From positions 1-64,000 of the forward strand of contig SADC01000396.1 of assembly GCA_004194705.1 (NCBI GenBank): a DNA stretch of 64,000 nt, given 5' to 3'. The position numbers were made by a program, and so were the translations under genes. Positions 21,605 through 32,367 of this stretch are shown here, in pieces (within the stretch, counting starts at the first letter, position 1; every line of letters begins with the position of its first letter). Below the pieces are notes generated by a model. It had not been told where the DNA came from, ran no database searches, and saw only the letters and a list, made by a program, of their open reading frames with translations. The stretch comes from Ditylenchus dipsaci (lineage: Eukaryota > Nematoda > Chromadorea > Rhabditida > Anguinidae).

Positions 21605-21900
21605 TAGTCCACTTGGATCGAAAATTCTTTTTACTTTTTCGGGCTCCAAAACCTGTTTTCTGGACTGCTTCGGGTGTGCTAAAGATGGTTTGATAGTAGT
21701 CAAATGGCGTTTAGTCGGTATTTTTTTAGTTTGGTAAAATCGAGTTTTGGTGAAATCAATTATCTCTCAATACTCACCCTACAAAAAACTTTTTTTACTA
21801 TTATTAAACTATCTTCAGCATAAACGAGTTAGTCCAGAAAACAGGTTTTAAAACCCAAAAACGTCAAAAAAAATTCGATCCAAGTGGACGACCACTTGGT
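21605..21900. mobile_element. Palindromic MITE (GTCCACTTGGATCG ends)
   Basis: GTCCACTTGGATCGAAAATT and its complement near 21880 bound a hairpin with CCAGAAAACAGG at the inner stem. Confidence 0.6.
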
Positions 21901-22111
21901 TATGTTGGTACATGTGAAAAATGTGGATACAAATATTAATGAGAATCTTGATAAAAAAAAATGGTCTTAATTGTTTATATGTGCAGCTCAAATGACTAAA
22001 ACCCCATAAAATTATTCACACATAAGCATCACGTTGTTTCCTAATGTTAATAACTTTTGCGACGAAACTTCCTTACGACGAAACGGCTTGCGACGAAACG
22101 GCTGCATGACC

Positions 22112-22245
22112 ACAGTTGGACGCCGCCGCCGCCGCCCGCCGGCGGCGGCGCTGCGGCGGCGGCGAATTTTTTAGCCGGCGTGGCGGCGGGGCAAAAATCG
22201 CCGCCGCGGTGGCGCTGGCGGAAACGCGGGCGGTGGCAGAATTTG
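22112..22245. repeat. CG-rich GCCGCC palindromic repeat
   Basis: About 130 bp of GCC/GGC repeats with long dyads (GCCGCCGCCGCCCGCC then its complement), over 75 percent G+C in an AT-rich region. It looks like one end of a hAT-like element whose subterminal word is GGCGGC, or a CpG-rich leader of the next gene. Open frames here are low-complexity artefacts. Confidence 0.45.
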
Positions 22246-22287
22246 TTAAGTACTGTTAATTTTTTTTCCGCTCTCAATAAATAAGAA

Positions 22288-22659
22288 ATGGCGTTGGCAA
22301 TCGATCCTGCTGCTATCCAAGTGCCTGCTGCTGTGGTGTCTCTACGCATGCTGACCAATTTGGTAGAATCGCGCCTAGCCTTCAAGGTAACAACGACCAA
22401 AAACAACGACCACTATCGTCTCAAGCCCGTCTTGGTTTCGTGGAGCATGGTCAGACTGCTGCCTTGGAGTGACTCGCACTGTAAGTTTTCCCTACGTATT
22501 CTATAACAATCCTTATCATCTATCTTATATTCAGGCTGGACCGCCGAAGGAAGACAAGCTAGTCATTCATTTCCTGGAGTTGCTGCAGATGTCGCTGATG
22601 CAACCGGTTGTTCAAGAGTGGTACTCCTCAGGAATCACGCTGCCAGCTTCCGCTCAGTA
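22288..22659 (+). CDS. Small two-exon gene, function not recognised
   Basis: ATG 22288 opens MALAIDPAAIQVPAAVVSLR, which continues open to a good donor CACT-GTAAGT (22480). After an intron ending TATTCAG (about 22534) the sequence reads AGPPKEDKLVIHFLELLQMS, then QPVVQEWYSS, with a stop near 22657. An alternative donor AAG-GTAACA lies at 22386. The two exons join cleanly only if the 3' half of exon 1 is read in another frame, so one small deletion or a further intron is likely. An AATAAA lies near 22734. Codon use and the conserved-looking hydrophobic/acidic pattern suggest a real gene of about 110-125 residues. I do not recognise the family. Confidence 0.45.
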
Positions 22660-22739
22660 ATCAGGCAAGAACATCATTCGAAAGAACACATACGTTTGTT
22701 GTCGTTCGTTATTGTCGTTGTTGATGGTTTCTCAATAAA

Positions 22740-23250
22740 AAATGGAGAATGTAGTCCGTTGTATGTTGCACTAACTTTTCAATTAACAGAATGCTCTTTT
22801 GCGGCTTGTTAACATTTCGCATTTGTCATCGCACCCCTTATGAGGTCGGCACGGCGATGCAAATAGTATGGACCAGTGATTTCTGAGGACATAGATTTTA
22901 GTTATAAACTTTTGTTCGAAATTTTCCAGTTTGTTTTGATCAAACACCAGAACCTATTTGTCCGAAAATCCATCGTTTCCGGGTTTTCCTCACCGGTTTG
23001 ATTGATATTTCATGAAGTATTTTCTTAAAGGGCGCACGTTTTTTCTCTTATGTGTAGCGTAGATTCTAAGAATTCATTTAAGCTGTCAAAGAAAGAATAA
23101 TAGCATTTAGTAATGTCCGAAATTGAATTTTTTTTAACAGTATCATATCTCGTGCCACCCTACCCTTTACACGTAACCTTTTTTTCGCTGGGTCAAACCT
23201 TTGATAAGTTGCAATCAGCTTCTAAGAAGTTGATTAATTACCGTATTCGG
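22740..23250. other. Gene-free stretch
   Basis: No gene or strong repeat found between the small gene and the next palindrome. Confidence 0.3.
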
Positions 23251-23254
23251 CAGG

Positions 23255-24297
23255 AGTGCACTATACCGCGTAGCCCAAAACTGTCTTAAAGCGTGTTTTT
23301 TTGATGTGTGAGCAATTAAAACATACTTAAAACGTGTTTTAGAGTGCGGAAGGCCATTTTTGGAAAAAAAAATTTTGACCAAAATTTGACTTTTTGCCTT
23401 GGGGACCAAGGTAAACCACTTGGAGAGGGATTTTTTACCTCGTTTTTCTTACTGAGACTGGGAAAAAAGAGTATCTAGACGCATTTTTTGATCGAGAGCG
23501 TTGCTCGGATTCGTCTCCAAGGTAAGTGAGTGCGCGCATCTCTAACTCCCAAGCCCCTAGGGCTAAGAAACGGATGGTTGAAGTTGGAAAAAACAAAAAT
23601 GTACCAAAATGAAGTAAAAAGAGGAGTTTTATAACTCTTCCAACTTCAACCATCCGTTTCTTAGCCCTGTCTAATTCTAAAGAGCAGTCGACATGCCATT
23701 TTGTAGATAAATAAAAGAGCTTTTAGAAAATGCATTAAATGCTAGCTTTGGATATTAAAATTTTCAAGAATAGCTTGTATTTACGTGACCGAACAACCAT
23801 TTTCCTTACATTTACTTTGATTTTGACTAAAAGTCGACACTTTTATGTTGATGGTCATAAGTTTCTCAGAACAATTTAAAGCAAAAGCTTGACCTTCTAA
23901 ATTGCAGCTAAAATTCAGGGCTCTTAAAAAATGTATGCTGTAATCTTTCACCATTGAAGACAAGCATGTAAAAAAGATCAAAATGTTATCGGGCGGTAAC
24001 TTTTTTCGTGACCTTATTTTTGCATTGTTTCAAACTTTGCGATTTTTTTGCATAAATTTTAAATGAATCTTTTGAACAAAAATACCAGTTTTGTAGAGCG
24101 TGAAATTTTCTACAAGACTGTCTATTTCGTTTTCCCTTTCCGTTTGAAAATAATTAAATTCAAACAGTTTTTCTCAAAAAAATGTGGAAATTCTGATCGG
24201 GCGGTAACTTTTTTCCGCAACTGTATGTTTTAATTGCTCACACATCAAAAAAACACGCTTTAAGCCAGTTTTGGGCTACGCGGTATAATGCACTTTA
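23255..24297. mobile_element. Foldback element with long inverted ends, nested content
   Basis: Left end TGCACTATACCGCGTAGCCC and the following 90 bp are mirrored at 24205-24297 (GGGCTACGCGGTATAATGCA), including TGAGCAATTAAAACAT and complement. Inside, 23640-23665 and 23560-23585 (CAACCATCCGTTTCTTAGCC and complement) form a second nested hairpin. Confidence 0.65.
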
Positions 24298-24599
24298 GCC
24301 ATTTTCTTCTTATAACTCCCGGTCTAGGGATTCGAAATCGTGTTCTTGGCATTGTGTTTTGACCCACTTTTTAAAGACTGCTCTCAAACAACTTAGCACC
24401 CATTTTGTAGCTCATCTCAGTTGCTACAAAATGGGTGCTTAGTTCGGCCACGCCCAAAATCCCCCCGCGCCAAAATCCCCCGGGCCCAAAATCCCCCGCC
24501 CAAAATCCCCCGCCCAAAATCCCCCCGCCCAAAATCCCCCCGCCCAAATCCCCCGCACCAAAATCCCCCGGGCCCATAATCCCCCCCCCCCCCAAATCA

Positions 24600-25075
24600 A
24601 GCATGAAACGAAGAGCCGTGGACACACAAGAGGTATGTTTGCATATGGTGTCGCGGTCTTAATATTTTTGTTTCATAAACCGATCCAAATATTCACCAAC
24701 GCTCTTCAACGTCTTCCGGAAAGTGTGTCGTCAGGTCTAAGCAAGAGTGCAGTCCGCAAGATGGCAGGAAGAGTCCGGAGTCGAAACGGAATTCAAGTGC
24801 TACAAGCAAATGCAGTCGAAGAAATCAGGATCCCACAAGACCATCGCTACTACGGACAAGGTGGAGAACTCTTTGTGCTTGCCGACTCTGGAGAACATTT
24901 CGCTGATCCTGACAGGTCTTTAAATCATTTAATGTTTGTTAGCTGAATGTTAATTATTTATTTCCAGGATCATAATCTTTGGTCGCCAGCAGAACTTGCA
25001 ATGGGCAGCAGAAATGGTCAATGTGTATATGGACGGGACATTTAGCATCACTCCAGCTCCATTCACACAAGTCAA
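24600..25075 (+). pseudogene. MULE transposase, N-terminal half only
   Basis: Exon-like blocks: MKRRAVDTQE (24600-24630, donor GTATGT); ALQRLPESVSSGLSKSAV, then VRSRNGIQVLQA, IRIPQDHRYYGQGGE, VLADSGEHFADPDR (24690-24915); and after an intron ending TTTCCAG (24967) IIIFGRQQNLQWAAEMVNVY with MDGTFSITPAPFTQ (to about 25070). This is the region before and through the first catalytic Asp (DGTF) of FLYWCH-associated MULE transposases. The rest is replaced by a short GC-rich hairpin segment, so the copy is an internal-deletion derivative. It complements the half seen at 3-1026. Confidence 0.75.
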
Positions 25076-25194
25076 TAAGTTTCAACCAAATAATTCCAAC
25101 TAATTAATGGTAACACTATAGAATGCCCCCCAGCTAGCGAAAAATTTACTTTTCCTGAAGGGAAAGGACCCGAAAAGAAAGGGAAAGGACCCCT

Positions 25195-25233
25195 CAAGCC
25201 CCCTGCGCCCCCTTCGGGGGCGCAGGGGGCTTG
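25195..25233. repeat. 18-bp perfect GC hairpin with TTC loop
   Basis: CAAGCCCCCTGCGCCCCC, loop TTC, then its exact complement. Nearly the same hairpin appears at about 29008-29045 (imperfect) and 48824-48863 in unrelated surroundings. Confidence 0.85.
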
Positions 25234-25689
25234 GGGCTGGGGAAGAGAAAGATCTATCTGGATGCAGACAAAAGAATCTTGAGCCTGGTTCTGCTGTTTG
25301 AAAGAAGAAATCTCATTGAATATCTCAGAGGGCTGGCTAGAAACTTCATCATGGATCAGTAATCAGTTGCCTTTCATTCTCCGTTAATCTCTCGATTGTT
25401 GTTATAAAATTTGGTTATATTAGTAACAGTCTTTACTTTGGATTTTTGTGCGGGGGGATTTTTGGCGGGTTGATTATGGGCGGGGGATTATGGGGGGGGA
25501 TTATGGGCGGGGGATTATGGGCGGGGATTTTGGGCGGGGGGATTTTGGGCCCGGGGGATTTCGGCGCGGGGGATTTTGTCACGTACCGGCTTAGTTGCCT
25601 AACTTTTTGAGCAGTACTCAAAAAGTGGGTCAAAAACAGAGTGCCAAGAACGCGTTAGACCCGGGAGTTATTAGAAGAAATACGGTAGA

Positions 25690-26259
25690 TAGATTCAGTG
25701 GCAATGTGAACCATAGTAAATGGCTACTGCTGGTCCCGTTTATTTTGATGGTCATGTTCATCAAATCGCACAACTGAGCAGTTGCTGACGGCAACTAAAT
25801 CTGTGGAAGATTCCAGTCGATTCCTCGATACATTTCCTCTCTAGAACTCAGGAATTTCGACTAAATTGCTGAAAAGGTGGGCTAAAAAATAATGAGTGCA
25901 CCCAGTGGGATATGAACCTTCGACCTACGCAGGTTTGTGGGAATAAGCTGTGCCCACTTTCCTTGGTTTTGGTCGCTGCCGATTTCGTCTGTTTTGAAAA
26001 TCTATTGTGACCAGATATACCAGATATATATCGAAATTCGACCTTGCAAAAAGTTATGACCCTTCAGAAGTTTCAGAATTCCTTGGAACACCCTGTATAT
26101 AATTTCAAAATACGATTTTCGCTTGCTTACCCCCCCCTGAAAGTAGCCCTGAATCTCAGCTTTCTAACTAGACTTTAATTTCCTGCAAAAGGTTTCAAAG
26201 ATATGAAGATTTTTGGCTTTGTATGAAGTAACTTTTTCCACCAAGTTCCTCTATTCAGA
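25690..26259. other. Gene-free stretch with SINE-like and MITE fragments
   Basis: Around 25905-25950 the complement of a tRNA-like B box and flank (CCTGCGTAGGTCGAAGG) is seen. 26040-26097 is one end of a Tc1-like MITE (TTCCTTGGAACACCCTGTA). No gene. Confidence 0.35.
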
Positions 26260-26267
26260 TCCCTAAA

Positions 26268-26619
26268 TAGGGTTGTCGAGGCCTCGAAATTTTCGAGGCC
26301 TCGACTCGAAGACTTGAACCGACTCGAAAATTTTCGAGGCCTCGACTCGAAGACTTGAACCGACTCGAAAATTTTCGAGGCCTCGACTCGAACCGAAACT
26401 CGAAACTCGAAAATTTTCGAGTTTTCGAGTCTAAAACTCGAAATCGAGGCCTCGAAACTCGAAAAATGACTAGAAATTTTTTTTCGATGCCTCGAAACTC
26501 GAAAGAAGGACTCGAAATTTTTTTCAAGCCTCGAGACTCGAAAAAAAGACTCGAAACTCGAAAATTTTCGAGTTTTCGAGTCCAAAACTCGAAATCGAGG
26601 CCTCGACTCGACAACCCTA
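26268..26619. mobile_element. hAT MITE with GAGGCCTCGA arrays
   Basis: Ends TAGGGTTGTCGAGGCCTCG and CGACAACCCTA, identical over 10 bp to the full hAT at 11044. The flanking 8-mers TCCCTAAA (26260-26267) and TTCCTAAA (26620-26627) match at 7 of 8. The whole inside is made of TCGAGG/CTCGAAA words; no coding capacity. Confidence 0.8.
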
Positions 26620-26762
26620 TTCCTAAATCTCCAACTTTTTTAATTTTTTACTGAAAAAAATATCTTGTTGAGTAGCTGAGATTCAGGGCTACTCGATAGT
26701 TAAAAAAATTTCAAAAGTGTACCTTCAACGTGAGGAGAAAAAGAGAAAAATACAAAAAAATG

Positions 26763-27040
26763 AGACGCTACTGTCATATATCCCCCCCCAAAAGCTACTG
26801 TAATATAACCAAATCGCCCCTCCCCCTTCCCCGCCCCAATAATTTTTCAGGTACCCCAAAAACCATACTTTTTTTGGAAAGTGGTGAAATTATTACGTGT
26901 TGTCCCTGAGCCTAATGCATAAGGGCCAAAGCGCAAGGGCTAAGCCTAATTCCTAAGCCTAAAATTATTGGGGGGGGGGGGGGGTTGTGGTATATTACAG
27001 GAGGGTTTTTGCGGGGGGGGGGGGGGGATATATTACAGTA
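26763..27040. mobile_element. GCTACTGT/C-tract element fragments
   Basis: GACGCTACTGTCATATATCC with a C8 tract at 26763, AAAGCTACTGTAATATAACC just after, and G12-G13 tracts with TATATTACAG at 26970-27030. Boundaries are unclear. Confidence 0.5.
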
Positions 27041-27044
27041 AGGC

Positions 27045-28075
27045 AAAGCTTTTCCTTGCTGCAAAAAGACTTTTTTTTGCTCCCAAAGGACATTTTTGCT
27101 CTCAAAAGACTTCTTTTTTGCTGCTAAATTTTTTTTTTTGCTGCAAAAAGACTCTTCGTGCTGCAAGAAGACTTTTTTTGCTGCTAAATACTTTTTTTGC
27201 TGCAAATGTTGTTTTGCTTCACATGCCTTCTTCGCAGCTTTTTTCACTAGAAATATCAATTATTATACATGTTTTGTGGTCAATTTGTCTACAAAATTTT
27301 TACTATCACTCCGGGGGGGTGTTGGTTGATGGATGTGCGCATTTTATAATAATTTGAGAAGAGTGTTTAAACATCTTCTAGATAATTGTTTACGCAACTT
27401 TTTAAGTTTTTATTTAATTTTTGCCCCTGAAATGAATAAGTACCAGGTAGTCGACGTTAAAATTAAAGGAATTATTCATAGATAGAGCTTATAAATAATT
27501 ATATCATGCCTAGAACAGTGCCTCGAGTACTTTAGTGTATATGAAAAGTAGGTTTTTGTCGTGAAATTTCAGGCTGTACAGTCAAACCTCTATATTGCAT
27601 CCGCAAGAAACCGACCCTGCCCGGATGCAATATAGAGGGTTGATAATAGGTTATTTACTTTCCGGCCAACCAAAACAAGAAAAGCGGATGCAACATAGAG
27701 GTGGATGCAATATAGAGGCTTGCTATTTAGAGGTTTGACTGTACTCAAGTTGTCCAGCCGGACCCCACCTGGAGAATAAGGGACTACCTAGGTTTCGAAA
27801 AAGTGATTAATTGACCTGTAGACAAATTGACGTGTGGACGAATTGGCGAATGCACGAATTGACCGTGAACGGATTAACTGTGTACGAATTGACCACAAAA
27901 TAGTATGATAATTGTATGATAATTGATATTTCTAGTGAAAAAGCTGCGAAGAAGCATGTGAAGCAAAACAACATTTGCAGCAAAAAAAGTATTTTAGCAG
28001 CAAAAAAAAGTCTTCTTGCAGCACGAAGAGTCTTTTTGCAGCAAAAAAAATATTTTTGCAGCAGACGAAATTAGA
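27045..28075. mobile_element. Foldback with TGCTGCAAAAAGAC arrays
   Basis: Left arm 27045-27265 is a run of TTTTTGCTGCAAAAAGACTT-like units; right arm 27930-28075 is the inverted counterpart (GCAGCAAAAAAAGTCTTCTT). The inside carries a pogo-like MITE (27579-27741) and a short array at 27825-27897 with units ACGAATTGACC, another MULE-type end. Confidence 0.6.
27579..27741. mobile_element. pogo/Tc1-like MITE (TA-flanked)
   Basis: CAGTCAAACCTCTATATTGC to AGAGGTTTGACTG, with TA at 27577-27578 and 27742-27743. The inner word GGATGCAATATAGAGG is repeated. Confidence 0.75.
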
Positions 28076-28676
28076 AGGGTATTTCAAGAATGTCGCAACC
28101 TCTATTAGTGTTTCAGTGTGAATGAAATAGTCAAATAACCAAAAGCGACTTTTGACTTGAGTCAGTGCATTTCTAAAGAACTTAACGATGCTTGCCTATC
28201 TCTTACAGGAAGTTGAATTTTCAATTACACAAATAATAGGAGATAATTACACTTTTCATTCCATTATTTATCAAAAAAACACAAGGCCGAATAACTAATC
28301 AGCTGGAAATAGTGTGAATTTGCTTAGAGTCACACCTTAATTCAGCAAAAACCTTTTCACAAACAAAAAAGGCGTGTTTTGCACATCTTTTTGCCGTGGT
28401 CTTCCCCTTCAATCTACTTAATGGTCAAATGTGTTTGGTCCACATTCAACAAGCATCCAACCAATTTTAGAAGCGCCCCAGTTTGATACTTTGCTTTGTT
28501 TTGGGGGGAGGTTGGATGGTTGGTGTAATAAATGTTAATTGGAATTCTTCGAACAGAATTCGAAATTTAAACTTTGATATCTTCAGCGGTGCATTATCGC
28601 GAAAATTTCATACGCGATTTTCAACTCGGAACGAGTTTTCTCCTGATTTTTAAGCTTTTTAGGAATAGATCAAATT
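28076..28676. other. Gene-free stretch
   Basis: No gene or clear repeat; AT-rich. Confidence 0.3.
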
Positions 28677-28685
28677 GAATTTTTG

Positions 28686-29685
28686 ACGCTACTGTCATAT
28701 ACCCCCCCCCCCAAAAAAGCTACTGTAATATACCCCCCCCCCCCAAAAACCGACTTTTTTAGGAGTGTCTAAAAACCATTTTTATGCAATAATTTTGCCA
28801 TAAAGGGACCAGAAAAGCAGTTTAAAAGGGATTATGGGCTGTATTGGGAGGGGAAGGGAATAATACAGGGGCCACTTTTTTTTAGCTGCTTTACCATGTT
28901 TTTCAACTCGGGCCGTGGCAAAAATAGACTCAATATGCATTTTATGATCAAGTGTACTTCTCGGAATCATGTCTAAAGTAAGTGCGTGCGCGCATCTCTA
29001 ACTCTCAAGCCCCTGCGCTCCCTTCGGGGGCGCAGGTGGCTTGGGGGCTTGGAGTTGAGATGCGCACACACACATACCTTAGACACAATCACTCGGAAGC
29101 GACTCTGGATGCATTAAAAAACATGCATACCAGAGTTATTTATGCGGTAGGCCCCAGTATTCAAAACTATGTTCAACATCTTTATTTTTTCGCCGAAGAG
29201 CATTTCCCCTCGTTCTATAAGGCCGGCCAGAGGCCCAGCATCCAAAAATTCAGCCTAGCACTCAAAAGTGCTAGGGCAAGGTGTAAACCGCGGGTTCCAC
29301 CCCGCTGATCCGCTTGGTCCATGAAAAGTACTCATACTTATGCCTGCACCACAAGTTCCTAGGTTTGAAAGTACTCTTAGACGCTTAGAGAATTAGTACT
29401 CTAAGGATACCAACCATCTCGAGAAGTGGCCCCTGTATTATTCCCTTCCCCTCCCAACACAGCCCGCAATCCCATTTAAATTGCTTTTCTGGTCCTTTTA
29501 TGGCGAAATTATTGTGTAAAAATGGTTTTTGACCATCCCTAAAAAAGTCGGTTTTTGGGGGGGGGGGGGTATATGACAGTAGGTCGATTTTTTGGGGGGG
29601 GTATATGACAGTAGGTCGATTTTTGGGGGGGGGGGGGTATATTACAGTAGCGCTTTTTGGGGGGGGGTTATATTACAGTAGCGCC
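28686..29685. mobile_element. 1-kb C/G-tract foldback element
   Basis: Left end ACGCTACTGTCATATACC with two C11-C13 tracts, right end two to four G-tracts with TATATTACAGTAGCGCC, flanked by 9-bp duplications GAATTTTTG (28677-28685, 29686-29694). The middle (28780-29470) is a long imperfect palindrome including the GC hairpin near 29008-29045 and GATGCGCACACACACATACC. Related to 48546-49242. Confidence 0.8.
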
Positions 29686-29694
29686 GAATTTTTG

Positions 29695-29864
29695 CCCCTA
29701 AATTTTTGCTCTCAGAAAAAATAAAAAGGGCAAGAATTCAGAGTTACTAGTTACATCATTTATAAATTAGATTGGGTGTCTGTGATCGGGTTTTTTAATT
29801 TGGACAAAATGTCATTTAATATATATCTAATTTATTATCTGCGATACTCGATACTGGGGGGTAT
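29695..29864. other. Short AT-rich spacer
   Basis: No feature seen. Confidence 0.3.
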
Positions 29865-30572
29865 TTTGACTAGAAAATGGAATTTCGCAAGCTTAAGTTA
29901 ATTTTATTTTTATCCCCTTATTTTCTACACCAATCGAAATTACCATTAATTCACCCTACAAAAATCGCATCAGATCAAAATTTCTAAATAAAATTTTCTC
30001 TCGAAAAAAATTGCCTTAATTCAATTGAGGAGGCTCCTGGCAGTTTTCGGAACTGTTTCAGAACTCACGTTTTTATCGGTGCTCTAGTAAATATGATTAT
30101 ATAAATTTAATAGTCAAAATGACGCCAGAAAGCAGAGCTACATTTTGAGTATAAGGTTGTATATAACTGTGCCAGCACAATTTGCGAAAAAGCAAAAATT
30201 CTAAAAAAAAAGTCCCGACTTTCGGGAAAGTTTCAGAACTTTTTGAGAACTTTTCCTTTTTTCGCAAATTTTGCAGGCACAGTCATATACAACTTTATAA
30301 TCAAAATGTAGCCCTGCTTTATAAACTTTTGCATAATCATATTTACTAGAGCACCGATAAGACCGTGAGTTCTGAAACAGTTCCGAAAACTGCCAGGACC
30401 CTCCTCAATTGAAGTAGGGCAAATTTTTTCGAGAAAAATTTTTATTTTGAAATTTTGATCTGATGCGATTTTTGTTGGGTTTATTAATGGTGATTTCGAT
30501 TGGTGTAAAAAAATAAGGGGTTAAAATCAAATTAAACTAAGCCTGCGAAATTTCATTTTCTAGTCAAAATGT
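29865..30572. mobile_element. 700-bp palindromic element with nested MITE
   Basis: Outer arms pair along nearly their whole length (TTTTGACTAGAAAATGGAAT at 29873 against its complement near 30552; CTCCTGGCAGTTTTCGGAAC against 30380-30400). The centre is a second palindrome (30147-30305) whose ends match the MITE at 14412-14555. Confidence 0.7.
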
Positions 30573-30582
30573 AGCATTTTTC

Positions 30583-30828
30583 GACCCTAGTATAGAATAC
30601 TCCCCCTAAAAATTTTTTATTTTCAAACTTAAGTAAAGAGCACCCAAATATATGTCCCAGACCTAGGAAAATGTGCTCAAACTCTTCATTAATCACAACT
30701 TCCGTACGCTGGCCTACCCCAAGCCTAAGGGCTAAGCCTAAACTTGTTATTTGCAAGGGTAGTTACAGCATTTTTTAAAGGTCGGATTCTTGGGGACGGG
30801 GGGATTGGTTATTCTATAGTAGCGCCCG
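30583..30828. mobile_element. GCGCTACT-family MITE
   Basis: CCCTAGTATAGAATACTCCCC to GGTTATTCTATAGTAGCGCCC. The body matches the copy at 20866-21106, including TTCCGTACGCTGGCC and AAACTTGTTATTTGCAAGGG. Confidence 0.7.
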
Positions 30829-31014
30829 TTTTTCTTTAGCTTTCTAATGGTGTATTCAGTTGTTTGTTTCGCAGTCGATTTTTATATTACCTAGTGGGTT
30901 TATGAAAATATCGGTTTTGGTCAATTTCACCATGCATCTTTATCTGAGAAGACTGGACGCCATGAATGCTTCTGTCTACACTAATGTGGTACCAAAATGA
31001 TCATTAGGACATGG

Positions 31015-31195
31015 CACGGCTATTTCAAGTGTTGTTTTTTATGACTTTTAGGCTTAAGGATTAGGCAAGGGTAGGGCGGACTCAAACGTATTTTAGGCTC
31101 ATGTTTGAGTCTGTCCTAACATACGCTGGCCTACCTTTGCCTAAGCTTAAGCCTAAAAGATCACAATAAAAAACAACAGGGGGTACCAAGGCAAA
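31015..31195. mobile_element. Palindromic MITE (GACTTTTAGGCTTAAG arms)
   Basis: Hairpin with GGCAAGGGTAGG...GGACTCAAACGTATTTTAGG and its mirror, then AACAACAGGGGGTACCAAGG. Relatives at 50425-50630, and one split around the piggyBac at about 19545-19625 and 21177-21240. Confidence 0.6.
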
Positions 31196-31976
31196 CCCCC
31201 CCCCCATCATCATATAGGGCCGGGTGGTCCCTCAGCGCTCATTAATTTGTAGCTCAAAAAGTGTCTGCTGAACGCTTTTTTAACATTCTCTCAACAATCT
31301 TATGAATTTTTCCCACCCCATTTAAAAATCCAATGGATTCAAAAAAACAAGACCAACCAAAGCCGCTTTTGGCCTTTTAGCCAAAAATATTGCTGCAACC
31401 CAGCTGGCTCCTATATTTTCTTTGACACTAATTGTGGTGCCACAGAAACACGCCTCTTTTGTTCTTTTTGTCTTTTGTTGGTGGTGGATGTTGTGCTAGT
31501 ACACCAATTTGCTAATCATCTTAACAAAACATGGTTTTTATATTCATTCTGCTTCTTTTCCTCCTAAAAATTCTCACTTTTGGTATTTTTAGAACGGTTT
31601 TGGCCGATTAGTTGCTGGCCTGCTGAGTGTGCAGTCAAGAGGGCTAAATGTTTGGGTGTGCCTTGTGTACATTTATTGTTTTTCCTTGTTTTAATGAGGC
31701 TTTGTTTGCTTTTCACACATATAATTGCATAGTCCTTTTTTGTTTTAGCAGTGGTTTTCTTTGAAAATGCAAAAAAGCGTGAAACAAATAATTGCTACAG
31801 TAAATCCATTTTTGAAGGTGGCAATACAGTCGAAATTTTTTAATATTGAGATCCACCCTTATTTGTGCCCGGAAATGCGGTATTCCGAAAAGTTGCAAGG
31901 ACTCCGATTTTGCCCGTTGTTTTCTCAAAATTTCACAATTTCGCCATGAATACCTGCCGAGCTCTATTAACTAATA
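31196..31976. other. Gene-free stretch upstream of stomatin gene
   Basis: No open frame with family signature; AT-rich with runs of T. It may hold part of the stomatin promoter. Confidence 0.3.
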
Positions 31977-32045
31977 CAGTCCATTCTCGATAAACCGGCA
32001 CCCCAAGCTGGCCCCCAGGGGTGCTGGTTTATCGAGAGTGGACTG
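31977..32045. mobile_element. 69-bp pogo-like mini-MITE
   Basis: CAGTCCATTCTCGATAAACC and its mirror GGTTTATCGAGAGTGGACTG around a short GC-rich middle, with TA on both sides (31975-31976, 32046-32047). Confidence 0.75.
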
Positions 32046-32367
32046 TACCCGTTTTTGAAACTCAAGTTATAATAAAATTTGGATTGATTTGGAAAAAAGA
32101 CCTGTGAATAGGAAACCTCACGGTTTTAGGATTAGATTTACGAATCACATGGCAAAAGACTTCGAAAATAGAGCTCAAAAGAGTGTCGGACCTTAGGTGG
32201 GAACGAACTTGAGGGGTGTCCGATAAACGTGTTTTGACTGTAATTTATTTGTTGTAAAATGTCGCAAATGTGATTTTTGCTTTCGTATAATTATGGACAA
32301 AAAAGTGTATTTGCGTCAAAGAAAACTATTTTACCAAATATTATGAGTAAAATTGACTAATTTGAGG

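Larger units (their letters stand above)
19311..22105. mobile_element. Region bounded by CGACGAAACG arrays, probable MULE-like element
   Basis: A left array (19311-19438) of GTTTCGTCGTAAG-type units and a right array (22058-22104) in inverted orientation bound 2.7 kb. The right array ends near GGTCATGCAG on the complementary strand. No clear target duplication was found and the left array changes orientation near 19350, so two elements may be fused. A piggyBac element lies inside. Confidence 0.5.
24446..25588 (+). mobile_element. MULE with CCCAAAATCCCCC terminal arrays
   Basis: Left end GGCCACGCCCAAAATCCCCC, right end GGGGGATTTTGTCACGTACC, with flanks GCTTAGTT on both sides (24437-24444 and 25589-25596; the ninth base differs). 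Arrays of 8-10 units at 24455-24590 and 25445-25575 are mutually inverted. Inside is the N-terminal half of a MULE transposase. Confidence 0.85.
24330..25690. mobile_element. ACCGTATTT MITE interrupted by MULE
   Basis: Halves at 24330-24445 (with the hairpin CATTTTGTAGC...GCTACAAAATG) and 25589-25690 (ending GTTATTAGAAGAAATACGG) belong to one MITE. Shared inner words include TGGGTCAAAA and GTGCCAAGAAC. Confidence 0.6.

Noticed and set aside
22047..22406. 119-codon minus frame over the GC-rich palindrome
   Set aside because: Ala/Pro/Gly low complexity and opposite to a better-supported plus-strand gene.
24371..24662. Pro/Lys-rich and Gly-rich frames
   Set aside because: Translation of the CCCAAAATCCCCC terminal array of the MULE, not a protein.
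25195..25233. Bacterial rho-independent terminator
   Set aside because: The surroundings are eukaryotic transposons, no T-run follows, and no bacterial genes are present.
26175..26654. Ser/Arg/Phe-rich frames up to 136 codons
   Set aside because: Low-complexity translation of the GAGGCCTCGA arrays in a hAT MITE.
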